From positions 2,356,001 to 2,420,000 of the forward strand of contig NZ_CP010054.1 of the NCBI RefSeq assembly GCF_000801315.1: a stretch of DNA of 64,000 nt, given 5' to 3'. A program made the translations under genes and the position numbers. The notes beneath the pieces were generated by a model that worked only from the letters and a program-made list of their open reading frames with translations, was not told where the DNA came from and searched no databases. Below, in pieces: positions 1-9,010 of this stretch (positions are counted from its first letter, which is position 1; the number at the start of each line of letters is the position of its first letter). This DNA comes from Hymenobacter sp. DG25B (GTDB taxonomy: Bacteria > Bacteroidota > Bacteroidia > Cytophagales > Hymenobacteraceae).

Positions 1-167
1 ACCTGGGCGTGGAAGTGTTTGGCGAAGCCGATGCGTTTCTGCGCTGGCTGGGCAAGCCCGCCCACGGTCTGGACGGCGAAGTGCCGCTGCGCCTGCTGGA
101 AACCAGCGGCGGCATTGATCTGGTAGAGGAGGAGCTGAGCCGCATTGCCTACGGCGACCTGGCCTAA
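1..167 (+). CDS. Antitoxin, Xre/MbcA/ParS type, C-terminal part (partial)
   Basis: Only the last 54 codons lie in the window; the reading frame is open from base 3 to the TAA at 165-167. The visible segment (LGVEVFGEADAFLRWLG, then a PLRLLET stretch and a final IAYGDLA) matches the toxin-binding domain of the Xre/MbcA/ParS (DUF2384) antitoxins. In that family the end of the protein plugs the active site of the partner toxin and the missing N-terminal part binds the operon promoter. The next gene starts 2 bases after this stop and is a RES toxin, the known partner of this family, so the two are co-transcribed. Family assignment is firm from motif plus neighbour; DNA binding cannot be checked because the N-terminus is outside. 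Confidence 0.85.
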   Translation, partial: LGVEVFGEADAFLRWLGKPAHGLDGEVPLRLLETSGGIDLVEEELSRIAYGDLA

Positions 168-169
168 CG

Positions 170-631
170 ATGCTCGTCTACCGCATCTGCCTGGCCAAAT
201 ATGCCGAAGACCTGTTTGCCTCCGGCCGCCGGGCCCGCTGGAACAGTAAGGATAGATTTGTAGTGTACACCGCCGCCACGCGCGCCCTGGCTTGCCTGGA
301 AAACGTAGTGCACCGGAGCGGCGAAGGCCTGAACGACCAGTTCCGGGTGTTGGTCATCGATATTCCCGACGACCTGCCCATCGAAGAAATAAAGCCCACT
401 CAACTGCCCGCCGGCTGGGAAAAAGCCAGCAGCTACTCCGTGTGTCAGCCGTTGGGTGATGCCTGGTATGAGCAGCGCCAAGCCGCCGTGCTGCGCGTGC
501 CCTCGTCCATCATCCCCCAGGAAAGCAACTACGTTCTGCACACCCGCCACCCGGATTTCAAACGCATCCGGATTGTAGCCTGGGAGGAGTTTAGCTTTGA
601 TAACCGTATCAAGGCAGAAGAGCCGGAATAA
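170..631 (+). CDS. RES-domain toxin (NAD+-degrading type) of an xre-res pair
   Basis: The 153-residue protein has the order of conserved residues that names the RES family: Arg near the N-terminus (LVYRI and RRARWN), Glu in the TRALACLENVVH helix, and Ser in VPSSII, followed by NYVLHTRHPDF. Length is normal for RES toxins (about 150-170). Characterised members such as the Pseudomonas Res and mycobacterial MbcT proteins deplete cellular NAD+. It starts 2 bases after the antitoxin stop, the usual antitoxin-first order with near translational coupling. The key residues are present, so the toxin is probably intact; activity is inferred from the family. Confidence 0.88.
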   Translation: MLVYRICLAKYAEDLFASGRRARWNSKDRFVVYTAATRALACLENVVHRSGEGLNDQFRVLVIDIPDDLPIEEIKPTQLPAGWEKASSYSVCQPLGDAWYEQRQAAVLRVPSSIIPQESNYVLHTRHPDFKRIRIVAWEEFSFDNRIKAEEPE

Positions 632-1096
632 ATGAGAATACTATTCATGTGCCTGATTTTGCTTGTGTTAAATATACATAGCTATGCGCAGCGTAAACCT
701 CAACGTGTTACTAGGCTGCGGATAGAAGAGTCAGCAATGTTTTCAGATAGAAAATATGTAATAACTGATAGTACAATCCGTGTTAAGATAAATGAATCAG
801 GAGCAACAGATTCTCTGTTTTATAGGAACATCACTAAAGCGGAACGAAATAGAATCTTGAATCCGCTAGACAAAACTTATTTATCAGCCTTCCGAGAACA
901 TTATCGGGGCTATAATACAGCAACTGATCTGGATAGTTATCAATTTATTATCGTCAAAAAAGACGATGTTAAAGTTGTAAACATTTACCAATACAGAGTA
1001 GTGAGCCTTTATGAAGTTTGTAAGAGAATGAATGAGCTTTTGCCTGTTCAATTTCATATACACTACACCAAAGCACACTCTTACTATAGAAATTAA
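632..1096 (+). CDS. Small secreted protein of unknown function, AT-rich
   Basis: A 154-residue protein whose first 19 residues form a plain signal peptide (MRILFMCLILLVLNIHSYAQ). The mature part is charged with several Tyr residues and no family that I recognise. Its ATG follows the RES toxin stop directly (TAA then ATG), so it reads as the third gene of the toxin operon. Base composition is clearly lower in GC than either neighbour, with many AAT, ATA and AGA codons, which suggests separate acquisition. No known toxin, immunity or enzyme motif is visible; it could be an unrelated insertion that happens to abut the TA pair. Confidence 0.7.
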   Translation: MRILFMCLILLVLNIHSYAQRKPQRVTRLRIEESAMFSDRKYVITDSTIRVKINESGATDSLFYRNITKAERNRILNPLDKTYLSAFREHYRGYNTATDLDSYQFIIVKKDDVKVVNIYQYRVVSLYEVCKRMNELLPVQFHIHYTKAHSYYRN

Positions 1097-1113
1097 AGCC
1101 CAAAAAGCTGCCC

Positions 1114-1374
1114 ATGCAAGTCCTCGATATCATCCAAATGTCTCCGAAAGAAGTGTTCATTGTGGGCAATCTGGATGGGGCTGTAAAGCCCGGCCCGTGG
1201 GAGCTGCGGCTGAATGGTGAGGCTGTGGCTACGCTGGAAGCCATGGGAGAGGCGCAGATACAAGGCAGCTCAAAAGGTAAGCTGGTGCCGCCCCGCGTGG
1301 TGGTTTGCAAAGGACAGGTAGACAAAAGTCGCTTCGATTTCACCAAGGACGAGGTGACGATGGTGAAGGTGTAA
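1114..1374 (+). CDS. Small protein of unknown function (86 aa)
   Basis: Starts at an ATG 17 bases after the secreted-protein gene and ends at TAA 1372-1374. The sequence is soluble, with a beta-rich pattern (EVFIVGNLDGAVKPGPWEL, then a VPPRVVVCKGQ segment) that recalls small OB- or EF-Tu-domain-2-like barrels, but that resemblance is only an impression. GC and codon use match the chromosome, unlike the preceding gene. No transmembrane segment or signal peptide. The overlapping + frame at 1032-1220 is a shadow. Confidence 0.6.
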   Translation: MQVLDIIQMSPKEVFIVGNLDGAVKPGPWELRLNGEAVATLEAMGEAQIQGSSKGKLVPPRVVVCKGQVDKSRFDFTKDEVTMVKV

Positions 1375-1473
1375 AGCGGAGCAATGGCTGTCTAGCACAC
1401 CAAAACTTCTCCGCAGCACGTTACAAACGGCAAAAAAGGGCATTTTAGCGGCAACCTGCCGTAAACTTTTCGC

Positions 1474-1481
1474 TACTTTTG
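1474..1481 (+). promoter_or_regulatory. Possible -7 element (TACTTTTG) for the envelope cluster
   Basis: TACTTTTG fits the Bacteroidota -7 consensus TAnnTTTG and lies 43 bases upstream of the TPR gene start. No well-spaced TTTG -33 box is present, so this is half a promoter by sequence alone. Confidence 0.4.
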
Positions 1482-1524
1482 GCCATATGCGGCCTTTGGA
1501 GGCCGCCTCCCGTAACGACCCGCA

Positions 1525-4500
1525 ATGAAGTTTATACCCCGGATTGCACTGGTTGCTGCCCTTGGCACGGCGGCCCCGCTGGCGGCACAGGCCCAGCAGA
1601 CGCAGGTTTTTGCCAACGATGAACGCTACTTTCAGGAAGGCCTGGAGCTTTTCGACCGTGCCAAGTACGGCGCCGCTCAGGTAGCCTTCCAGCACTACCT
1701 GGAGCTTACCCAACGCCGCACCGGCGACCAGCAGGACCGAACCACCGATGCCGAGTACTACTACGCCGTGTCGGGCCTGTATCTGCTGCATCCTGATGCT
1801 GAAGGCCGCATTCTGGCCTTTGCCGCGCGCAATCCGGCCCACCCAAAGGCGGCCGTGGCCTTTTTCGAGCTGGGCAAATTCTACTTCGATAAGAAAAACT
1901 ACCCCAAGGCCATTGAGTACCTGCAGAAGGTAGGGCCCGATAATCTGTCGATGGACCAGCGGGCCGAGTCGGAGTTTAAGCTGGGCTACAGCTACTTTGC
2001 CCAGAAGCAGTTCGATAAAGCCCGCCTGCTCTTCGACCGCAACAAGCAGGGTAACCATCAGTACCACTACGCCAGCAGCTACTACGCCGGCTACCTGGCT
2101 TACCTGAACAACGACTTTGCCGGCGCGCGCAAAGACCTGGCCGTGGCCGAGGAAAACGACGCCTACCGCCCCGTGGTGCCGGCCGTGATGACCCAGATTT
2201 ACTACAAGGAAGGCGACCTGGACGGCCTCATTGCCTACGGTACCAAAGCCCTGACCCAGAAGCCGCTGCCGCAAAGCGCCGATGAAATTCAGCTACTGGT
2301 GGGGGATGCCTACTATCAGAAAAAGGACTACAAGCAGGCCGCCGAGTATTTTGACCGCTACGCCAACGGCCGCAAGCGCATTGAGCCGGAAGTACAGTAC
2401 AAAGTAGGCTTCGCCAACTACAAAATGGGCGACTACAAAGGCGCCATTGGCAGCCTGAAAGGCGTGGCTGCCCGCCGCGACTCTTTGGGGCAGAACGCTG
2501 CCTACCATCTGGGGTTGAGCTACATGCAGACCAACCAGAAGCAGTTGGCTCTGAACTCCTTTGACGCCGCCCGCAAGCAGAACTTCGATAAGAATATCAC
2601 CGAAAACGCCACGCTGAAATACGCCCAGATCAACTATGAGCTGGGCAACTCGGCGGAGGTTATTACGGCGCTGAAGGACTTCAACAAGAAATTCCCCCGC
2701 TCCAAGAATGCTCCGGCCGCCGATGATATTCTGAGCGAGAGTTTCCTGAACTCCAACGACTACGCCCAGGCCCTGAACTACCTGGAGGGGCTGGACAGCC
2801 GCAGCAGCAAGCTGAATGCCACCTACCAGCGCGTGGCCTATAATCAGGCGGCCACGCTTTACAACAACACCCGCTACAACGAGGCCCTGCCCTTGGTAGA
2901 AAAGTCCCTGAAATACCCGCAGGATGATGCCTTACAGGCGGCCGCGCAGGTATTGCAGGGAGATTTGTACAGTGTGGGCCAGCAGTATCAGCCGGCCATT
3001 ACCAGCTACACCGCCGCGTTGCGCACCGCTGCCAGCGGCCCCGCCGCCAAAACCACCCTCGATCAGCAGGCCCGCTACGGCCTGGGTTACGCCTACTACA
3101 ACACCAAGCAGTATGAGCGCGCCCGCCCGCAGTTTCAGGCCTACCTGGGCGATGCGCAGGCCAAGCCCACTGACCCCAATTACTATGATGTGGTCCTGCG
3201 TCTGGCCGACATCAACTACATAGCCAAAAGCTACCAGCAGGCGCTGGATGGCTACAACAAAGTCATCAACGCCAACGCCGCCGATAAGGACTACGCCTAC
3301 TACCAGAAGAGCGTAACGCTGGGGCTGATGGGCCGCCGCGACGAGGCGGCCAGCACGCTGGCTACCCTGCTAAAAACCGCGCCCAGCTCGCGCTATGCCG
3401 ATGACGCGGTGTATCAGCAGGCAGACTTGGAATTTCAGGGCGGTAACTACCAGGCGGCCGTGGCCGGCTTCACGCGTCTGCTGGACAACCGCCCCAATAG
3501 CCCGCTGGTGCCTACCACGTTGCAAAAGCGCGGCGTAGCTTATGCCAACCTGGACCAGCATGATAAAGCCGTAGCCGATTTTAAACGGGTGCTGGACCAG
3601 TACCCCCGCAGCAAAGCCGCCAGCAGCGCCATCTACTCCTTGCAGCAGTCTTCTACGGCTCTGGGACAGACAGCCGAGTTTGATGCGTACCTGGCCCGCT
3701 ACAAGCAGCAGAACCCCAACGACGCCGCGGTGGAAAGCGTGGAGTTTGAGGCGGCCAAGTCTTTGTACCTGGCGGAGAAGTACGAGCTGGCCATTCCCAA
3801 GCTGGATGCCTATCTGAAGCAGTACCCCAGCAATGCGCTGGCAGCGGATGGACGCTACTTCCTGGCGGACTCTTACCTGAAAACCGGCAAGAAGGACCTG
3901 GCACTGCCCCGCCTGCGGGCCGTGGTGGACGAGGGAAAATCGGAGTTTCTGAACCGCGCCATTGGCCGGGTCGCCGAGCTGGAGTTTGAGAACAAGAACT
4001 ACTCGGAGTCCATTAAGTACTATGCCCGCCTGCGGGAAGTGTCGCAGAGCAAGCGCGAAATTGCCAATGCAGCGCTGGGCCTGATGAAGAGCTACTACGA
4101 GAGTGGTGACTACGCTGCTACCCGCCGCACGGCCGAAGAGCTGCAGGCCATGGGCAATGCCTCGCTGAATGCCACCAACTTGGCGTTGCTGTATCTGGGC
4201 AAAGCCAGCTACAAAACCGGCAACCTGGATCAGGCCGTAACGGAGCTGGGCAAAGCCGCCGGCACCGCTACCGATGAAATTGGCGCCGAAGCGCAGTATC
4301 TCATGGCCGAAGTGCTGTTCAAGCAGCAGAAGTATGACGCCGCTCTGGACGCCGCCTACAAGAGCAATTCCAGCTTCTCCAACTATGAGCTGTGGCAGGG
4401 CCGCTCGTTCCTGCTGATTGCCGATATCTACACGGCGCAGGGCGAAACCTTCCAGGCAAAAGCAACGCTGAACTCCATCATCGACAATAAATTCCCGGTG

Positions 4501-4716
4501 CCGGAAATTATAGAAGGAGCCAAGCAGCGGCTTGCGGCGCTGGATAGTGGTACTGCACCAGCCGCGCCCGCCAAACCTGCGCCAAGCAAGGCAGGGGCCG
4601 GTAAAGCGCCCGCTGCCAAGCCAACCACCACAGGCAAACGCACCCCGCTGAAAAACTCCCTGACCGACACGCCCACGGACTCCACGGCCACGCCCGCAAA
4701 TACCGACGAACAGTAA
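1525..4716 (+). CDS. Large periplasmic tetratricopeptide-repeat protein
   Basis: A 1063-residue protein with a signal peptide (MKFIPRIALVAALGTAAPLAAQAQQ) and then almost continuous TPR units from about residue 30 to 1000. The units show the A..Y..G and P....A signatures (for example YPKAIEYLQKVG, YKQAAEYFDRYA, YELAIPKLDAYLKQYP). About 55 C-terminal residues are Ala/Pro/Thr/Lys-rich and probably disordered. TPR arrays are protein-binding scaffolds. The gene is first in a run with an outer-membrane barrel, an HU/SPOR protein and ExbB-ExbD-TonB, so a periplasmic assembly role is a reasonable inference. The start fits the signal peptide, and the gap before the barrel gene is 75 bases. Confidence 0.85.
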   Translation: MKFIPRIALVAALGTAAPLAAQAQQTQVFANDERYFQEGLELFDRAKYGAAQVAFQHYLELTQRRTGDQQDRTTDAEYYYAVSGLYLLHPDAEGRILAFAARNPAHPKAAVAFFELGKFYFDKKNYPKAIEYLQKVGPDNLSMDQRAESEFKLGYSYFAQKQFDKARLLFDRNKQGNHQYHYASSYYAGYLAYLNNDFAGARKDLAVAEENDAYRPVVPAVMTQIYYKEGDLDGLIAYGTKALTQKPLPQSADEIQLLVGDAYYQKKDYKQAAEYFDRYANGRKRIEPEVQYKVGFANYKMGDYKGAIGSLKGVAARRDSLGQNAAYHLGLSYMQTNQKQLALNSFDAARKQNFDKNITENATLKYAQINYELGNSAEVITALKDFNKKFPRSKNAPAADDILSESFLNSNDYAQALNYLEGLDSRSSKLNATYQRVAYNQAATLYNNTRYNEALPLVEKSLKYPQDDALQAAAQVLQGDLYSVGQQYQPAITSYTAALRTAASGPAAKTTLDQQARYGLGYAYYNTKQYERARPQFQAYLGDAQAKPTDPNYYDVVLRLADINYIAKSYQQALDGYNKVINANAADKDYAYYQKSVTLGLMGRRDEAASTLATLLKTAPSSRYADDAVYQQADLEFQGGNYQAAVAGFTRLLDNRPNSPLVPTTLQKRGVAYANLDQHDKAVADFKRVLDQYPRSKAASSAIYSLQQSSTALGQTAEFDAYLARYKQQNPNDAAVESVEFEAAKSLYLAEKYELAIPKLDAYLKQYPSNALAADGRYFLADSYLKTGKKDLALPRLRAVVDEGKSEFLNRAIGRVAELEFENKNYSESIKYYARLREVSQSKREIANAALGLMKSYYESGDYAATRRTAEELQAMGNASLNATNLALLYLGKASYKTGNLDQAVTELGKAAGTATDEIGAEAQYLMAEVLFKQQKYDAALDAAYKSNSSFSNYELWQGRSFLLIADIYTAQGETFQAKATLNSIIDNKFPVPEIIEGAKQRLAALDSGTAPAAPAKPAPSKAGAGKAPAAKPTTTGKRTPLKNSLTDTPTDSTATPANTDEQ

Positions 4717-4791
4717 GTCGGCCTATCCCACGCCATACCCATGGTTCGGCAGGAGCGGAGTACGGCCCCTGTCTGCATCAACCCCAACTAT

Positions 4792-6489
4792 ATGACGCTT
4801 CGCTCTCCTCAGATTCTTGCCCTTGCTGCCGTGCTGGCGGCCAGCGCCGCGCCCCGCACGCTATGGGCGCAGACCACCCGCGGCAAGATTGAAGACGCAG
4901 AAATTGAAATCGTGAAGGAGCGGGTAAATCAGCTGCCCGAAGCCAACCGGAATTTCGACAAGATTAAAATTGAGCCGCCGGCAAAAGGTGACCAGCAGGT
5001 AAAATACTCCTTCCAGGACTTCCAGCTGCCATCCAACAACCTGAACCCATCGGTGCGGGTGCTCACTATTAAGCAGGAAGAATTAGCGCCGTTGCTGGGC
5101 AATTACGCCAAAGCGGCCCTCGGCAACTATGGCTCCCTGTACGGTAAGCTCTACCTGCACAACACCCGGGATAATGCCGCTTCCTACGGGGTAAACCTGA
5201 GCCATATTTCCTCGGCCAAGGGCCCGGTAGATGGGAAGAACTCGGGCAGCAGCCAAAGCAGCCTGGGCCTGAATGGGGAAACCTACAGCGGCCCGCTCAC
5301 CCTGGGCGGCAGCCTGGACCTGGGCCACGAGCGTTACAATTTCTACGGCTATAAGGCTCAGAATGACCGCCCCGATGCCGACTCGCTCAAGCACTCCTTC
5401 AACCGCGCCGCGGCCAAAGTGTACCTGCGCAACCGGGCGGCCGATGCTCAGTTTCAGTATGACCTGAGCGCCGGCTTCAACTTCTGGAAAGACAACCTGG
5501 AAGCCCGCGAAAGCAACTTCCTGGTGGGGCTGCAATCCAAATACTACCTCTCGGAAAACACCCGCGTAGCTATCAACGGCGACGCTTCTTTTATCTCCTA
5601 TAAAGACTCGCTCACGGTTAGCCGGCCATTTGTGCAGGTGACGCCCGCGTTTGAGGTAGACCTTGACCGCCTGGATATTTCCCTGGGCGCAACCATTGGC
5701 TACACCGGCGACACCATTGGCACGGCCAAGCAACTCAGCCTGAACCCGGCCGTGCGCCTGGGCTACACCGTGGCTGAGGATAAGTTTGTGGTGTATGCCG
5801 GCCTGGGTGGCGCGCTGCAGCGCGTTACCATGTACGACCTGAGCACCGAAAACCCCTGGCTGGGCCGCAACCAGCGCGTAGCCGACACGCACCGCGGTCC
5901 TTCGCTGTTCTTTGGCTTCAACGCCTCGCCCGTGCGGGCGCTGGAAGTGAATGCCAAGGTGACGGTAGCCCAGGATCAGAACCTGTATTTCTATAACAAC
6001 TCCCTGCGCGACCAAAGCCGCTTTGACCTGGTGTACGACCGGAAATCAACGCAGCTGCTGAATGTACATGGCGAGGTGCTGTATAATGCGGCCGAGCGCT
6101 TCCGCCTGGGCTTCAAAGGCGACTATAACGCGTACAAGGTGCACTCCCTGGAGAAGGCCTACCACCGGCCCGCTTTCCAGGGCTCGGTTTTCGGCACCTA
6201 CAATATGAATGAGAAGCTGTTGCTGGGCGCTCAGCTGTACACGCTCAGCTCCAGTTTCGGCTCCGAATTCATTCCCGGCACCTTCGACCCCGGTGCTACG
6301 GCCGACCACCTGGCTCCCAAGGCAACGGACAGTGTTCTGGACCTTAATCTGCGCGCAGATTACCGTTTTACAGAAAATCTGTCAATATTTGCTTTAGGCA
6401 ACAACCTGCTGGGACGTAAATATGAGCGTTTCCTGTACTATCCGGTGAAGGGCGTGAACGTGCTGGCGGGGGGTACCTATGAGTTTTAA
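4792..6489 (+). CDS. Outer-membrane beta-barrel protein, TonB-receptor-like without plug
   Basis: I place the start at ATG 4792 because a signal peptide begins there (MTLRSPQILALAAVLAASAA..., cut near LWAQ); the frame is open back to 4741. The mature protein of about 540 residues is rich in alternating aromatic/hydrophobic strands (LYGKLYLHN, YNFYGYKAQN, FRLGFKGDYNAYK). It ends with a strand finishing in Phe (NVLAGGTYEF), the barrel-assembly signature of outer-membrane proteins. It looks like the barrel of a TonB-dependent receptor, but no N-terminal plug domain is evident; the roughly 100 residues before the barrel are a charged linker. The stop overlaps the next gene by 11 bases, so the two are translationally coupled. 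Confidence 0.8.
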   Translation: MTLRSPQILALAAVLAASAAPRTLWAQTTRGKIEDAEIEIVKERVNQLPEANRNFDKIKIEPPAKGDQQVKYSFQDFQLPSNNLNPSVRVLTIKQEELAPLLGNYAKAALGNYGSLYGKLYLHNTRDNAASYGVNLSHISSAKGPVDGKNSGSSQSSLGLNGETYSGPLTLGGSLDLGHERYNFYGYKAQNDRPDADSLKHSFNRAAAKVYLRNRAADAQFQYDLSAGFNFWKDNLEARESNFLVGLQSKYYLSENTRVAINGDASFISYKDSLTVSRPFVQVTPAFEVDLDRLDISLGATIGYTGDTIGTAKQLSLNPAVRLGYTVAEDKFVVYAGLGGALQRVTMYDLSTENPWLGRNQRVADTHRGPSLFFGFNASPVRALEVNAKVTVAQDQNLYFYNNSLRDQSRFDLVYDRKSTQLLNVHGEVLYNAAERFRLGFKGDYNAYKVHSLEKAYHRPAFQGSVFGTYNMNEKLLLGAQLYTLSSSFGSEFIPGTFDPGATADHLAPKATDSVLDLNLRADYRFTENLSIFALGNNLLGRKYERFLYYPVKGVNVLAGGTYEF

Positions 6490-7636
6490 CCTTTTGCTAC
6501 CCGACCCAATCCACCGTCCCTTGCAGCTATCTGACCACATCCGCGCCTTGCTGCGCGAGCACGACTGCGTTATCATTCCCGATTTCGGGGGACTTATTTC
6601 CGACTATTCTCCGGCCCACATTCACCCGGTGCGCCACACGCTGGCTCCGCCCGATAAGCGGGTAGCTTTCAACCAGGCCCTTACCCGCAACGACGGGTTG
6701 TTGGTAGATGCCCTGAGCAATGCTCTGCGCATTTCCTCGGCCCAGGCCCGCCAGATGGTGCGCGATGCGGTGGCCCGCTTGCAGAGCGAGCTGGCCGAAA
6801 ACCACCGCACGGAGCTGCCCGGCATCGGTATTTTCCGATATGCTGCGGGCCGTGGACTTGATTTTGAATACACCGGCACCCAGAATTTGTTGTCGGCCAG
6901 CTTCGGCCTGCCGGAGCTGCTCTCGCGCCCCGTGCGCGCTACCGATGCCCTGATTGCCCGGGAACGGCCCACGGAGGTGGCCCCGCTGCTGGCCGTTACG
7001 CGTCGTCGCCTGGGCAAGCGCGTGTTCAATACGCTAGCCGCCGTAGTCGTTTCCGGCCTGGTGCTTTCGGCCAACTACATGCTGGCCCAGCGCTTTGATT
7101 ACCTGCCCGCCAGCCTGCAATTCTCCTCTACCGATGCGGTAGCACAGGCTCCCGCGGATACTCCCGCGCCCGTGATGCGCCAGCAGGCCGCACTGGCCCA
7201 AACCAGCTGGGATGAGGAGCGTGTATCGGAACCCGTAGCGGAAGTAGCCCTGCCGGAAGCAAAACCGGAAGTGACACCTGCTCCAGCGGCACCTGCTCCG
7301 GCTGCCGTTGCTGCAACCTCTACCGCAGCGCCGGTGTCGGTAGCAAAAGCCGCCCAGCCCGTTAGCTCAGCCACAATTTCCACCATCACCAACCGTTGGT
7401 ACGTGGTGACGGCCGCGCTAACCAATGCCAAAGCCGCTGAGCAGCTCCGCAAGCAGTATATAAGCAAAGGCATTGCCGTGAAGCTGCTGACGCCCCGCCG
7501 CGGCAACCGCTTCGTGCAGGGCACCCGTTACTACCGCATTTCCGTAGCCGATTTTGCCGATAAGGCTTCGGCGAAGAGCAGCCTGCCTACGCTGCGCAAG
7601 AAATTCGGCAACGACATTCTGGCCACCAATTATTAG
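6479..7636 (+). CDS. HU-CCDC81 and SPOR domain protein
   Basis: A 385-residue protein. Residues about 18-150 form an HU-CCDC81 module (DHIRALLREHDCVIIPDFGG, then RVAFNQALTRNDGLL and LPGIGIFRY). One membrane helix lies near 180-200 (VFNTLAAVVVSGLVLSANYM), followed by a Pro/Ala-rich linker, and residues about 305-385 form a SPOR domain (WYVVTAALTN ... YRISVADF). SPOR domains bind denuded peptidoglycan at division sites; HU-CCDC81 combined with SPOR is a recognised Bacteroidota architecture. The topology implies a cytoplasmic HU part and a periplasmic SPOR part. It overlaps the barrel gene by 11 bases and is followed after 1 base by exbB. Confidence 0.9.
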   Translation: MSFNLLLPDPIHRPLQLSDHIRALLREHDCVIIPDFGGLISDYSPAHIHPVRHTLAPPDKRVAFNQALTRNDGLLVDALSNALRISSAQARQMVRDAVARLQSELAENHRTELPGIGIFRYAAGRGLDFEYTGTQNLLSASFGLPELLSRPVRATDALIARERPTEVAPLLAVTRRRLGKRVFNTLAAVVVSGLVLSANYMLAQRFDYLPASLQFSSTDAVAQAPADTPAPVMRQQAALAQTSWDEERVSEPVAEVALPEAKPEVTPAPAAPAPAAVAATSTAAPVSVAKAAQPVSSATISTITNRWYVVTAALTNAKAAEQLRKQYISKGIAVKLLTPRRGNRFVQGTRYYRISVADFADKASAKSSLPTLRKKFGNDILATNY

Positions 7637-7637
7637 C

Positions 7638-8339
7638 ATGACGCCATTCTTCCTGCAGATTACCACCACCGCTGCTGATACTGCTGCCGCTGCTGCCAAC
7701 GCACTACCCACCACCGCTGCTGATTCTGACCTCTCGCTGCTAGATCTTATCCTGAAAGGGGGCTGGATCATGCTGCCGCTGTTTATCCTGCTTTTTATTT
7801 CGGTGTACATCATCATCGAGCGGTACATCACCATTCGTCGGGCTGCCGTTAATCCGGATGCCTTCATGAATGGCATCCGTAATCTGATGGTGAAAGGGGA
7901 CCTGCAGGGCGCCAAAATGCTGTGCGCTCAGAACCCTTCGCCACTGGCCCGCATGATTGAAAAGGGTATCCGCCGCATTGGCCTGCCCCTGAAAGACATT
8001 GAAGCCAGCGTGGAAAACGTAGGCAAAATTGAAATTGCCCGCCTGGAGAAAAACATAAGTATCCTGGGCATTATTGCCGGTATCGCGCCCATGCTGGGTT
8101 TTGTGGGTACCATCATCGGGGTAATCAAGATTTTCTACGCCATCAGCGCCACCGGCGACTTCGGTATCGCCCAGATTTCGGGCGGTCTGTACACCAAAAT
8201 GGTAACCTCCGCGGCGGGCCTTATTGTGGGTATTATTGCTCACGTAGGCTACCACTGGCTCAGCATTATGGTAGAGCGGCTGGTGTTCCGCATGGAGAAC
8301 TCGGCCATCGAGTTCATGGACATTCTGCAGGATAATTAA
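7638..8339 (+). CDS. exbB: MotA/TolQ/ExbB proton-channel family protein
   Basis: Start chosen at ATG 7638, one base after the previous stop; the frame stays open further upstream inside the SPOR gene, but that extension is Arg-rich shadow sequence. The 233-residue product has three membrane segments typical of ExbB: about 33-56 (GGWIMLPLFILLFISVYIII), about 140-168 with the signature LGIIAGIAPMLGFVGTIIG, and about 190-215 (TSAAGLIVGIIAHVGY). ExbB pentamers with ExbD convert proton-motive force into work on TonB. The next genes, exbD and tonB, complete the motor. Confidence 0.93.
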   Translation: MTPFFLQITTTAADTAAAAANALPTTAADSDLSLLDLILKGGWIMLPLFILLFISVYIIIERYITIRRAAVNPDAFMNGIRNLMVKGDLQGAKMLCAQNPSPLARMIEKGIRRIGLPLKDIEASVENVGKIEIARLEKNISILGIIAGIAPMLGFVGTIIGVIKIFYAISATGDFGIAQISGGLYTKMVTSAAGLIVGIIAHVGYHWLSIMVERLVFRMENSAIEFMDILQDN

Positions 8340-8340
8340 T

Positions 8341-8432
8341 CAGTTGCCAGTTGCCGGTTGGCAGTTGTCAGTTCGTTCGATGAAACACTGACAACTGCCA
8401 ACCGGCAACCGGCAACTGGCAACTGGTAACTG
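8341..8432. repeat. Inverted repeat built from heptamer units between exbB and exbD
   Basis: The exbB-exbD gap consists almost entirely of 7-base units: CAGTTGC, CAGTTGC, CGGTTGG, CAGTTGT on the left (8341-8372), then a 14-base spacer, then their reverse complements on the right (8387-8432). The right arm carries about two extra units. The transcript would fold into a long stem-loop. Heptamer repeats of this style are known as dispersed short repeats in other bacteria. Here the element sits inside an operon, where it may stabilise or attenuate the message. Confidence 0.85.
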
Positions 8433-8434
8433 AA

Positions 8435-8854
8435 ATGGATTTAAGCCGGCGCCGTAAGCTCTCCTCGCACGTCGAGACCAGCTCGATGAACGACATCATG
8501 TTCTTCCTGATGCTGTTCTTCCTGATTGTGAGCACCATGGTGAACCCCAATGTGATTAAGCTGATGCTGCCTAATGCCCGTTCCGGCAAGGCAGTCATGA
8601 AGCAGACCATCAACATTTCGGTGGATGCCCAGGGTCAGTATTTCCTGGACCGCCAGCCCGTTACTTCCGCCACCCTGGAAGAGGCCCTGGCCCAGCGCAT
8701 TGCCGGCCTCGATAAGAGCATTGAGCCAACCGTAGTTTTGCGCGTGGACTCTTCCCTGAATGTGCAGAAGCTGGTCGATATCCTGGAAATTGGCAATCGA
8801 CTAAAAGTAAAAATGGTGATGGCCACCCAGGCCCAGCAGAGCGCCGGCAAGTAA
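8435..8854 (+). CDS. exbD: Biopolymer transporter ExbD/TolR family
   Basis: A 139-residue protein with a short cytoplasmic N-terminus, one membrane helix at about 20-37 containing the conserved acidic residue of the proton path (SSMNDIMFFLMLFFL), and a periplasmic domain (TINISVDAQGQYFLDRQPV, then LRVDSSLNVQKLVDILE). Topology and length match ExbD/TolR. It forms the channel with the ExbB encoded just upstream; only the heptamer inverted repeat separates the two genes. Confidence 0.93.
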   Translation: MDLSRRRKLSSHVETSSMNDIMFFLMLFFLIVSTMVNPNVIKLMLPNARSGKAVMKQTINISVDAQGQYFLDRQPVTSATLEEALAQRIAGLDKSIEPTVVLRVDSSLNVQKLVDILEIGNRLKVKMVMATQAQQSAGK

Positions 8855-9010
8855 CCGGGTAGGCTTTTGGTAAAAGCTTCCGGGCTGCTGGTACGATAAA
8901 AATGCCCTTAGCCGAACCCCCGAACCAACCAGAACTGTTTACAGCACAGTAGGCACTCATAAAATACGGCCTGGCTCCTCAGTAACTACCGCCAATAACT
9001 GCAACCAACC

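Noticed and set aside
7554..7637. N-terminal extension of ExbB in the upstream frame
   Set aside because: It lies inside the SPOR domain of the preceding gene and is Arg-rich; the ATG at 7638 gives a normal ExbB.
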